This document shows, piece by piece, positions 57,390 through 64,000 of a DNA stretch of 64,000 nucleotides. Under the pieces are notes generated by a model. It had not been told where the DNA came from, ran no database searches, and saw only the letters and a program-made list of their open reading frames with translations. The DNA lies in contig NZ_FMXN01000003.1 of the NCBI RefSeq assembly GCF_900104245.1, positions 160,459 through 224,458 on the forward strand, written 5' to 3'. The translations under genes and the position numbers were made by a program. This DNA comes from Pseudidiomarina indica. Lineage in GTDB: Bacteria > Pseudomonadota > Gammaproteobacteria > Enterobacterales > Alteromonadaceae. Numbering within the stretch: the stretch's first letter is position 1; each line of letters begins with the position of its first letter.

Positions 57390-57409
57390 GTTGAGTGGGT
57401 AATTATCAT
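57240..57409 (+). ncRNA. Predicted right-end guide RNA (omega/reRNA) of tnpB element
   Basis: In this family the guide RNA spans the 3' end of tnpB and the right end, and its last 16-20 bases come from the DNA beside the element. The large hairpin at 57347-57380 and the end AGCAGTCAC fit the scaffold; the guide would start at about 57390 and read into the DUF3429 gene. The 5' limit is a guess. Confidence 0.45.
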
Positions 57410-57838
57410 GACTACATGCAAAGCGACCGTAGTAAAAGTCTGCCGCGCACGCATCTCGAGATACCACGGATGTTCTGATAATTTACGACGTTCGTAGTTA
57501 AACCAAAACAAATGAAAAAGTGCCAATAAACTCAGCATCAAAATGACGGGGTAGGGAAGAGTGACGAGATGGCCAACCACTAAAATAGCGAAACCGGCAA
57601 CAATAGGAAGTAAGCTCCAGGTGAGCCGGCGTTGTTCGTCCGAGGAGGTTGGTAAGCGCATACTAAGACCCCAGTGAATGCCGCCACAAAAGCTTAACAG
57701 GGCGGCACTGTAGAGCACGCTTAACTGAATGGCCAAGCCGCCACAGAGGTCGAGCAAGGCCATTAGAGTAAACACAACAAGGGGCGCTAACCCTAATAGA
57801 CCTAGTTGTTGCGCCCGGTATTGTGAGGTTACGTTCAT
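57386..57838 (-). CDS. DUF3429-type membrane protein, stop codon within IS right end
   Basis: A 150-residue protein with about five membrane spans; the FCGGIHWGLSM motif is typical of the DUF3429 family, whose function is unknown. The start shares ATGA with the stop of the antiporter gene upstream. The stop codon TGA is the complement of 57386-57388, which lies in the IS right end, so the native C-terminus has been cut or changed by the insertion, probably by only a few residues. Confidence 0.75.
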   Translation of the reverse strand: MNVTSQYRAQQLGLLGLAPLVVFTLMALLDLCGGLAIQLSVLYSAALLSFCGGIHWGLSMRLPTSSDEQRRLTWSLLPIVAGFAILVVGHLVTLPYPVILMLSLLALFHLFWFNYERRKLSEHPWYLEMRARQTFTTVALHVVMIITHST

Positions 57839-58797
57839 GCGCTGAACCCGCTATAAATGAGGTAAGTGGTATAGCCAATATAGCAGGCAAGGAATATACC
57901 GCCATGGACTCGGTTAATACGATTCGGCCGATTATTCGGACGGAACGCGAAAAGCATCAGTAATAGCGTTAAGCCCATCATCACGCTCCAGTCACGGGTT
58001 AGTAATTCAGGCTCGAGCGTGATTGGATGAATTGCGCCGGCAATCCCTACGACGACAAGTGTGTTGAAAATATTTGAGCCGATAATGTTGCCGATGGCGA
58101 GATCGTGTTCATTTTTTCGGATTGCTGCGATGGAGGAGGCAAACTCTGGCAGCGAGGTACCTATGGCGACAATGGTGAGACCAATAATGAGGTCACTCAC
58201 ACCGAGTGCGGTCGCCACTTCCACCGCACCCCAAACCAAAAATCGTGAACTAATGACCAAGAGAATGAGGCCTGCCACCATCCAGAACACAGCGATACCG
58301 CGTCCAAGTTCTGGAACCTTGACGTTAACTGAGAGTGAATCTGCGTCACTTTTCATGCCATTATAGGTTGTCCAACCTAAATAAAAGGCAAAGATTGCTA
58401 GCAGGGTCCATGCTTCTTGACTGGTGACTTGGCCATCAACAAGTGGCCATACGGATAATAAGGTGATGGCGATAAGAATAGGAGCTTCACGCTTTAATAC
58501 AGTGCTGGTGACTAAAATAGGAGCAATGAGTGCCGTGGTTCCTAAAATCAACGCAATGTTAGTGATGTTAGAGCCGAAGGCATTTCCTAGGGCAATTCCC
58601 GGATTGTTATTTAAGGAAGCGAGTGCTGACACCATCATTTCAGGTGCCGAAGTGCCAAAACCAACCACAATGAGGCCGATAAGAAGTGGTGGCATGCCGA
58701 GGTGACCGGCAGTGGCCGCTGCGCCGTCAATGAATCGATCTGCACTCCACATCAGCAGAATCAATCCACCAATAATGGCGATAAAAGCTAATAACAT
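57835..58797 (-). CDS. Calcium/sodium antiporter (YrbG family)
   Basis: A 320-residue member of the CaCA superfamily with ten spans and two inverted alpha repeats: GFGTSAPEMMVSALASL near 47 and AIGTSLPEFASSIAAI near 215, plus GNAFGSNITNIALILG and GNIIGSNIFNTLVVVG. Exchanges Ca2+ for Na+ or H+ at the inner membrane. Divergence from the fbp genes is absent; it lies downstream of fbpC with 62 bases between. Confidence 0.93.
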   Translation of the reverse strand: MLLAFIAIIGGLILLMWSADRFIDGAAATAGHLGMPPLLIGLIVVGFGTSAPEMMVSALASLNNNPGIALGNAFGSNITNIALILGTTALIAPILVTSTVLKREAPILIAITLLSVWPLVDGQVTSQEAWTLLAIFAFYLGWTTYNGMKSDADSLSVNVKVPELGRGIAVFWMVAGLILLVISSRFLVWGAVEVATALGVSDLIIGLTIVAIGTSLPEFASSIAAIRKNEHDLAIGNIIGSNIFNTLVVVGIAGAIHPITLEPELLTRDWSVMMGLTLLLMLFAFRPNNRPNRINRVHGGIFLACYIGYTTYLIYSGFSA

Positions 58798-58859
58798 AGT
58801 GTTCCTTTCAACCGTTCGAATAAGAGGGCACTATTCTACCGTGAATTATTATGCGCTCG

Positions 58860-59984
58860 CTAGGCTGTTTGTGCCTTTGGTAGCACAGAAGGAAGCGGTT
58901 GTACCGTCGGTGCTTGGTCATAAAAACCCGGAAGTTCGCATAAGTTGGCGGCAAAAATAACCAAATGATCGAGTTCAGGACGTAACCCAATATTTGCCCC
59001 AACTTGAAATTGCTCATGGGATGGACTCAAAGTGAGTAGTTTGATCCCTCCAGGAAGCTCAACGGTATAAAGATTATGAGCACCACGGAAGCCGCGTGCC
59101 TTGATGGTGGCGCGTAACCGCGATGTGGCATCGGGCACGATATCGTCGGGTCGGACGAGGAAACTGACTTGGGTGCCAGCTTCAATCGTTAATAAACTTG
59201 GATGGGACAATTGCCCCAAGGGGGAAGTTAATGATGCATCGTGATTCACTACACCTTGCAGTAACACTCCATGGCCAATAAAGTCAGCCACTAACTGATG
59301 CTTGGGTTGGTGATACAGTTGGTAGGGGGTATCCCACTGCAGCAGTTCGCCTTGGTACATGACCCCAGCTTTGTCAGCCATCGCAAAGGCTTCTTGTTGG
59401 TCATGGGTGACCAATAAGGCAGTAATATCTTCGTTTTTCAATAATTCACGTACTTCAACGGCCAAACGTTCCCGTAATTCTGCATCAAGACTCGAGAAAG
59501 GTTCATCAAGTAATAATAGGCGGGGACGCGGTGCTAGCGCTCGTGCTAAGGCGATTCGTTGCTGCTGGCCACCGGATAATTCATGCGGAAAACGGTGCTG
59601 ATAACCGGGTAAACCAATTCGATTTAATAATTCTTCGACCCGAGCTTTACGTTCGCGAGAGGTTGCTTTGCGCATTCCAAAGCTAATGTTATCGGCAACA
59701 TTTAGATGAGGGAACAGAGCAAAGTCTTGAAACACCATGCCAACTCCACGCAACTCAGGAGCAACATTCAAATGGGCACTTGCAACCAAGGAATCATCGA
59801 TGTGGATAGCGCCTTGTTGCAATGTTTGAAAGCCAGCGATACTACGTAATAACGTGGTTTTACCACAGCCACTGGGCCCTAAAAGGCAGCCGATTTCACC
59901 TTGCTGTAGCTCTAAGGTAACGTTTCGGACAATGTGGGAATCGCCAAAACTCACGTTGATGTTATCAAGCTGTAACCGGGACAA
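58860..59984 (-). CDS. fbpC: Ferric iron ABC transporter ATPase
   Basis: A 374-residue ABC ATPase. Walker A is GPSGCGKTTLLRS, the signature LSGGQQQRIALARAL, Walker B LLLLDEPFSSLD. A C-terminal TOBE/OB regulatory domain (about 245-360) matches the FbpC/AfuC group. The start is TTG at 59984, seven bases after GGAG, overlapping fbpB by 20 bases. Confidence 0.92.
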   Translation of the reverse strand: MSRLQLDNINVSFGDSHIVRNVTLELQQGEIGCLLGPSGCGKTTLLRSIAGFQTLQQGAIHIDDSLVASAHLNVAPELRGVGMVFQDFALFPHLNVADNISFGMRKATSRERKARVEELLNRIGLPGYQHRFPHELSGGQQQRIALARALAPRPRLLLLDEPFSSLDAELRERLAVEVRELLKNEDITALLVTHDQQEAFAMADKAGVMYQGELLQWDTPYQLYHQPKHQLVADFIGHGVLLQGVVNHDASLTSPLGQLSHPSLLTIEAGTQVSFLVRPDDIVPDATSRLRATIKARGFRGAHNLYTVELPGGIKLLTLSPSHEQFQVGANIGLRPELDHLVIFAANLCELPGFYDQAPTVQPLPSVLPKAQTA

Positions 59985-61635
59985 ACTCTTGCTCCTTTAA
60001 TGCTGCTTGCTGCGATTTAAGCATGGCTCGAGACAATAAGATAACAGGGATTAACCCCACCAATACCATCATTAAAGCGGGGGGACCTGCATCTGCCAGA
60101 CGCTCATCCGTTGCCATTTCATAGGCACGAACGGCTAAGGTATTAAAATCGAAGGGCCGTAATACAAGCGTGGCAGGTAATTCCTTCAGGACGTCCACTC
60201 CAACCAAAATTAAAGCAGTGAAGACACTAGGCCGCATCAGAGGTAAGTGAATTTTACGCAGGACTTGTAAAGGGGAATAACCTTGAATTTGTGCGGCTTC
60301 ATCCATGCTGGGGCGAATTTCTCCCAGACCTGCTTGAATGGTTTGCAATGATACGCTTAAGAAGCGAACACAATAGGCGAATAACAGGGCGACCAGTGTG
60401 CCGGATAATAATAGACCGGGATTATAGTTAAACCAACGCTGACTGATATCGATGAGAACGTGGTCAATGCTGGTTAGAAAGACCATTAAGCCTACCGCGA
60501 TCACTAGTCCTGGAATCGCGTAACCCATTCCGGCAAAGGCGACACTGGTGCGGACCGGGCGCGTTGGAATTTGACGCCGTCCATAAGCTAACCATAAGGC
60601 CATCATTACGATGATAATGGCAGCAATGACGGCTAAGCTAAAGCTATTAAAAGTCAGTCGCCAAAATTCACTATCCTGCCAAACCTCAGCACGTTCAATG
60701 GACCAATGGGTTAATTGCAACGCTGGTAAAATAAATCCAAATACGAGGGGCAACCAGCATAACACGCTGGCGCCGTATGCTCGCCAACCATGCAGCTCGA
60801 AGGGTTGTGCCGGGCGCGGGTTACGCTGATCATAGCGGGCTTGGCGACGCGAATGGCGCTCAATAAAAATCAATGCCATAACCGCAATCAATAACATACC
60901 CGCTAATTGCAATGCGCCGACTAAATCACCCAACCCGTACCAGGTTCTAAAAATACCCGTGGTAAAGGTGGTGACGCCAAAATGTTGAACCGTGCCGTAA
61001 TCAGCTAAGGTTTCCATCAGGGCGAGGGTGGTGCCTGTCACGATAGCAGGACGTGCAAGCGGTAATGCTAAGCGATAAAAACATTGCCATGGGCTTAGAC
61101 CTAAACTACGTCCAGCTTCGAGGGTCGTGGCCGATTGTTGAATAAAGGTCGCGCGGGCAATTAAATACACGTAGGGAAATAATACTAAACTGAGTACCAC
61201 GATGGCGCCGCCAAGGCTACGCACTTCAGGGAACCAGTAGTCACCATAGCCCCAATCAAACCAATGACGGAGTGCTGTTTGGACCGGCCCAGCGTAATCG
61301 AACATGCCGGTATAGGTGTAAGCAACAATGTACGCTGGAACGGCTAACGGTAGCAATAACGCCCAACTGAGAAGACGTTGGCCGGGGAAACGACACGCGG
61401 TGGTCAGCCAAGCGGTGCTAACCCCCAACAAAATAACCCCCACTGATACGCCCAATAGCAAGATCAGTGAATGGCGAATATATTCAGGAACAACCGTATC
61501 CCATAGGTGGGAAAGGGTACTGAGATCATCTGCCCACAGTAACTGGAGCATGGACCAACAAATAATCAGCAACGGCACGCCAATCATGACGGCCGTTGTG
61601 ATCAGTGTTAGTTGACGCCAGCGACTGTAGCGCAT
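59965..61635 (-). CDS. fbpB: Ferric iron ABC transporter permease
   Basis: A 556-residue permease made of two fused halves with about six spans each, as in FbpB/SfuB. The EAA-type loops are seen as TTLEAGRSLGLSPWQCFYRLALPLARPAI and PSMDEAAQIQGYSPLQVLRKIHLPLMRPS. Start overlaps the fbpA stop as TAATG. Confidence 0.94.
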   Translation of the reverse strand: MRYSRWRQLTLITTAVMIGVPLLIICWSMLQLLWADDLSTLSHLWDTVVPEYIRHSLILLLGVSVGVILLGVSTAWLTTACRFPGQRLLSWALLLPLAVPAYIVAYTYTGMFDYAGPVQTALRHWFDWGYGDYWFPEVRSLGGAIVVLSLVLFPYVYLIARATFIQQSATTLEAGRSLGLSPWQCFYRLALPLARPAIVTGTTLALMETLADYGTVQHFGVTTFTTGIFRTWYGLGDLVGALQLAGMLLIAVMALIFIERHSRRQARYDQRNPRPAQPFELHGWRAYGASVLCWLPLVFGFILPALQLTHWSIERAEVWQDSEFWRLTFNSFSLAVIAAIIIVMMALWLAYGRRQIPTRPVRTSVAFAGMGYAIPGLVIAVGLMVFLTSIDHVLIDISQRWFNYNPGLLLSGTLVALLFAYCVRFLSVSLQTIQAGLGEIRPSMDEAAQIQGYSPLQVLRKIHLPLMRPSVFTALILVGVDVLKELPATLVLRPFDFNTLAVRAYEMATDERLADAGPPALMMVLVGLIPVILLSRAMLKSQQAALKEQEFVPVTA

Positions 61636-62663
61636 TACCGCCAGCCAGCGCGGTTCATAATTTTCACCGCAGTTGCGTTATTTTCACCTAAGTGACGCAT
61701 GGGTAAATCGTCTGCTTTAAATTCACCCCAGCCGATGAGAGTTTCGCTCCACTTGGCTGACGTCACTGCAGGGTACTCACTGTTGGCAGCGGCGTACCAA
61801 GCTTGCGATTCAGGCGATAACAAGAACTCGATGAGCTGTTTCGCTTCATCTTTATTTTTAGCGTATTTTGTCAGACCAATCCCCGACACGTTCACGTGGG
61901 TGCCGAAGCTGTCTTGGTTTGGCCAAAAGATCTTTAACTTGGTGGTAACTTCGCGATCAGCGGCGTTATCACTGTTTTGCATCAGTCCAAAATAGTAGGT
62001 ATTGGAGACGGCAAGATCACAAACACCCGCGGCGGCTGCTTTGAGCTGATCGCGGTCACCACCCACTGGTGGTTTTGCGAGGTTACTGACTAATCCTTTT
62101 GCCCAAGCTTCAGTTTTCTCTTCACCCCAATGTTCAATCAGCGCTGCGGTAAGTGATTGGTTGTAAATATTATCGGATGAACGAATACAGACGTTTTTCT
62201 TCCATTCCGGCTTAGCCAGATCTTCATAACCAGTTAATTGGGCTGGATCGACTCGCGCTGGATTGTAAAAGATCGGCCGTGCACGAAGGCTTAAACCAAC
62301 CCATAACTGGTCCCCGCCCACTAAGTGTGACGGAACCGCTTCCAGCAGATGGGCTGCCGTAAGAGGTTGGAAGACGTCAGCCGCTGCGGCCCGGTGCAAA
62401 TTCCCCGCATCGACGGTTAAGAATAAGTCGGCCGGTGTATTGGCGCCTTCATTCTGCAGCCGTGCCAACAATGCATCGCCGCCCCCAGTTAATAAGCGGA
62501 CTTCAATGCCGGTCTCAGCGGTAAACTTATCGAGCAGTGGTTTGATTAACGCTTCTTTACGAGCGGAATATAAATTGACGGTGGCTGCTTCAGCAATGGT
62601 TGCGCTGAGGCTTGCGGCAACAACGGTCATGGTAAGTAGTTTGCGTAACGTGCTTGAACTCAT
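61635..62663 (-). CDS. fbpA: Ferric iron-binding periplasmic protein
   Basis: A 342-residue periplasmic protein with a signal peptide (about 1-26, SATIAEAATVN). Motifs NLYSARKEALIKPLLDKFTAETGIEV and SNTYYFGLM, with adjacent tyrosines that bind Fe3+, identify it as FbpA/FutA-type. First gene of the fbpABC operon, behind GAGG and Fur-like boxes. Confidence 0.95.
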   Translation of the reverse strand: MSSSTLRKLLTMTVVAASLSATIAEAATVNLYSARKEALIKPLLDKFTAETGIEVRLLTGGGDALLARLQNEGANTPADLFLTVDAGNLHRAAAADVFQPLTAAHLLEAVPSHLVGGDQLWVGLSLRARPIFYNPARVDPAQLTGYEDLAKPEWKKNVCIRSSDNIYNQSLTAALIEHWGEEKTEAWAKGLVSNLAKPPVGGDRDQLKAAAAGVCDLAVSNTYYFGLMQNSDNAADREVTTKLKIFWPNQDSFGTHVNVSGIGLTKYAKNKDEAKQLIEFLLSPESQAWYAAANSEYPAVTSAKWSETLIGWGEFKADDLPMRHLGENNATAVKIMNRAGWR

Positions 62664-62714
62664 GATGATTTACCTCGTTGGTTTGGCTGCAGTATATCTA
62701 AAAATTAAAATAAA

Positions 62715-62732
62715 CGATATTGATTCGCATTT
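62715..62732 (-). promoter_or_regulatory. Fur-like box 1
   Basis: Read on the minus strand AAATGCGAATCAATATCG resembles the 19-base Fur consensus (GATAATGATAATCATTATC). It lies just downstream of the likely -10 TATAAT (62746-62741, minus strand) of fbpA, where a bound repressor would block transcription. Confidence 0.55.
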
Positions 62733-62755
62733 CTTTTCGTATTATAGTTTCGCTC

Positions 62756-62773
62756 AAATGAGAATCGTTATCA
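62756..62773 (-). promoter_or_regulatory. Fur-like box 2
   Basis: AAATGAGAATCGTTATCA on the plus strand is a closer match to the Fur consensus, with ATGAGAAT and the inverted ATTGATAAC half. It lies just upstream of the TATAAT of fbpA. Iron repression of fbpABC is expected (inference). Confidence 0.65.
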
Positions 62774-63049
62774 ATAACAACTTTTCAGATTTTACATAAT
62801 TTCAACAAACACGAATGAACGCTTCGCACTTTTCACCTAAAAACACGGCTAAATCAAATGGATAGGCGTTGTTATCAAAATGTAATTGAAATGATATTAA
62901 TTGTTTGATATTGTGTTTTCTAGGGATTGAGGGATAGCGCTCAAGGATCGAATGCTATCATTGGAACAAGGAGGTTCCTTTAACTTTTTTATTTGCTTGT
63001 TTACCGATATACTGCATGGCTCTCTTAGTTATTGAGTTGGGGCTGTGTC

Positions 63050-63535
63050 ATGCCGTTTTCATTATCAATTCACGTTGCCATCCCACGTTTTGCCTTGATA
63101 CTCCTCGTTGGGCTCTTGTTAGGTGCGTGTCGCCCTTCATTAACAGACTCTACAGACCATTTACATACCATTACTACGCTCGACCAACAGCAACTTCCTG
63201 CGGGGCGCTGGGCCTTATCTGAAAGTGTCATTCAATTAGGTTTTTGCCGCGATCGGATCAACGCAGCACTACTCGCTGAGGAAGACGAATTGCGTCGGTG
63301 GCGGTTAATTGGAGACAATTCTGCGTTTCCGAAACATCGCCAAGAAGGGTTAGAGCAACTGGCTTATTTTTATCAGCAATATCAAGTTCGGTTGTATCAA
63401 CTTCACGGGAACTTTGGGGCACAATGGTTTCGTGTCGCTTACCTTTCCCACGAGCCCGAACCTAATATTTTTGATATTTTCGCTAAACTAGGACGTGATG
63501 AGCACGTTTGTTTTAGTTCGCTAGAGCATCGCTAG
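63050..63535 (+). CDS. Lipoprotein of unknown function upstream of bolA
   Basis: A 161-residue protein with a lipoprotein signal (lipobox LLGAC, Cys about residue 27). The mature part has a conserved-looking core with GRWALSESVIQLGFCRDRINAAL, an ELRRWRLIGDNSAFP stretch and a closing DEHVCFSSLEHR, and two further cysteines that could pair. I do not recognise the family. The ATG at 63050 gives a normal signal peptide; a TTG at 63032 would add six residues. bolA starts 12 bases later behind GGAGGAGG, so they are likely one transcript. Confidence 0.7.
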   Translation: MPFSLSIHVAIPRFALILLVGLLLGACRPSLTDSTDHLHTITTLDQQQLPAGRWALSESVIQLGFCRDRINAALLAEEDELRRWRLIGDNSAFPKHRQEGLEQLAYFYQQYQVRLYQLHGNFGAQWFRVAYLSHEPEPNIFDIFAKLGRDEHVCFSSLEHR

Positions 63536-63547
63536 GAGGAGGGTGTC

Positions 63548-63871
63548 ATGACCGCATTACAGCAGCACTTACATCAGAAGCTGATGGCTCATTTCCAACC
63601 AGAGCACTTGCAAGTCATCAATGAAAGTCACTTGCATGGCACGCCCAGCAATGATTCCCATTACAAAGTTGTGATGGCCGCTGACGCGTTTGAAGGAATG
63701 CGTTTATTACAGCGCCATCGTGCGGTGAATCAATTATTCGTTGATGAGCTTGCAGGCCCTGTGCATGCATTAGCACTCCATTTATATACGCCGGCTGAGT
63801 GGCAAGAACTCGGAAATGTGCCGCAATCGCCACAATGTTTAGGTGGTAGCACCTTAGCAAAACCCGCGTAG
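63548..63871 (+). CDS. bolA: BolA family protein, C-terminus rewritten by IS
   Basis: A 107-residue BolA, involved in iron-sulfur and morphology regulation, often with a monothiol glutaredoxin. Core residues match the family: LQVINESHLHG, SHYKVVMAADAFEGM, LQRHRAVNQLF and VHALALHLYTPAEW with the conserved His. The last five residues (LAKPA, codons 103-107) and the stop TAG lie in the left end of an IS605-type element, so the native tail after CLGGST has been replaced. The tail is not part of the fold and function is probably kept. Confidence 0.93.
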   Translation: MTALQQHLHQKLMAHFQPEHLQVINESHLHGTPSNDSHYKVVMAADAFEGMRLLQRHRAVNQLFVDELAGPVHALALHLYTPAEWQELGNVPQSPQCLGGSTLAKPA

Positions 63872-64000
63872 ACCCTCGTCCAATCGGGCGGGGATATAAG
63901 CGGGAAACGCGAAGCGTTTCTAGTCAGGTGTGGCCTGACTTTGTACATATTCTTTCAGCGTTTCAATCGTTGCACCACCTGCGCTACAGGCAAAATAGGA
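63854..64000 (+). mobile_element. IS605-type element, left end and tnpA 3' part (runs off window)
   Basis: The left end, from about 63854, matches that at 56051 with three mismatches over about 50 bases. Hairpins: CGTCC/GGGCG (one G.T pair), GAAACGC-GAA-GCGTTTC (63904-63920) and AGTCAGG/CCTGACT (63922-63940). The reverse strand encodes the end of a Y1 transposase. A full copy would have tnpA leftward and tnpB rightward, beyond the window (inference). Confidence 0.85.
63920..64000 (-). CDS. tnpA: IS200/IS605 Y1 transposase TnpA, C-terminal end (partial)
   Basis: The minus frame from the window end to TAG (complement of 63920-63922) gives SYFACSAGGATIETLKEYVQ and a short tail, the typical end of HUH/Y1 TnpA of this family (SYFxxSxGGAxxExxKxY). 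The catalytic HUH and Tyr lie outside. The stop overlaps the left-end hairpin. It could mobilise the tnpB-only copy because both share the left end. Confidence 0.85.
   Translation of the reverse strand, partial: SYFACSAGGATIETLKEYVQSQATPD

Larger units (their letters stand above)
62664..63049. other. Divergent intergenic region with Fur-like boxes
   Basis: 386 bases between fbpA and the lipoprotein gene. The half near fbpA has two Fur-like boxes around a TATAAT. The other half holds GATATT repeats (about 62893 and 62908) and a small stem GGAAC/GTTCC (about 62963-62978) followed by T-rich sequence, but no gene I can support. Confidence 0.5.

Noticed and set aside
1..64000. CRISPR arrays, prophage genes, restriction or toxin-antitoxin systems
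   Set aside because: No regularly spaced direct repeats and no such protein families were seen; the only mobile DNA is of IS605 type.

Overview
The window is ordinary chromosomal DNA of a marine-type gammaproteobacterium, most likely of the order Alteromonadales and possibly Idiomarinaceae (inference from gene order and protein content; no marker was compared by search). Reasons: a ruvCAB-ybgC-tolQRAB-pal-cpoB-tRNA-Lys string, a complete ccmABCDEFGHI operon, a ribF-ileS-lspA-fkpB-ispH operon with a minor-pilin cluster beside it, cmoA/cmoB, and many functions for living on peptides (secreted S8 protease, S9 peptidase next to a TonB receptor, POT peptide transporter, gamma-glutamyltransferase).

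Layout. 1-4.2 kb: end of an EAL protein, then pgsB-pgsC-pgsW for poly-gamma-glutamate (no pgsA in view) and a NarL-type response regulator. 4.3-8.8 kb: a large secreted subtilase with a sortable C-terminal tail and a small lipoprotein. 8.8-12.2 kb: a symporter-fused hybrid histidine kinase on the minus strand. 12.6-17.5 kb: TonB receptor and S9 peptidase. 17.6-25.5 kb: rpsT (minus, UUG start), murJ, and the ribF to ispH operon. 25.5-27.9 kb: five type IV pilin-like genes. 28-35 kb: the cytochrome c maturation operon. 35-38.1 kb: mlaA, a peptide transporter, galU. 38.2-39.9 kb: cmoB and cmoA (minus). 40-44 kb: aspS, ruvC, ruvA, ruvB. 44.3-49.5 kb: ybgC and the Tol-Pal system, followed by two identical tRNA-Lys genes and nadA. 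50.9-54.3 kb (minus): an NAD-binding epimerase-like protein, a ZIP transporter and ggt. 54.4-56 kb: tRNA-Ser, then bfd and two bacterioferritin genes (minus). 56-57.4 kb: an IS200/IS605-type element carrying only tnpB. 57.4-62.7 kb (minus): a DUF3429-type membrane protein, a Ca2+/Na+ antiporter and the ferric-iron importer fbpABC with Fur-like boxes. 63-64 kb: a lipoprotein, bolA, and the left end of a second IS605-type element running off the window.

The most interesting unexplained signal is a candidate small RNA of about 110 nt on the minus strand between ruvB and ybgC. It has a sigma70-like promoter, a 5' hairpin, three C/U-rich anti-Shine-Dalgarno-like motifs and a terminator whose stem pairs fully only when read on the minus strand. 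Other points of note: the two IS605-type elements share a nearly identical left end with a hairpin that differs in sequence but keeps its pairing, and each element supplies the last codons or stop of a neighbouring host gene (bolA, the DUF3429 gene). The two bacterioferritin subunits have complementary losses: one keeps the ferroxidase ligands and lacks the haem methionine, the other is the reverse. The IspH terminator lies inside the coding end of the convergent pilin gene.

How the genes work together: secreted and periplasmic proteolysis plus peptide uptake point to an amino-acid-based lifestyle. The iron block (Fbp import, Bfr storage, Bfd release) forms a functional unit split by the tnpB insertion. 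Most operons here are tightly packed with 1-20 base overlaps, and several genes use TTG or GTG starts chosen here from ribosome-binding-site spacing.
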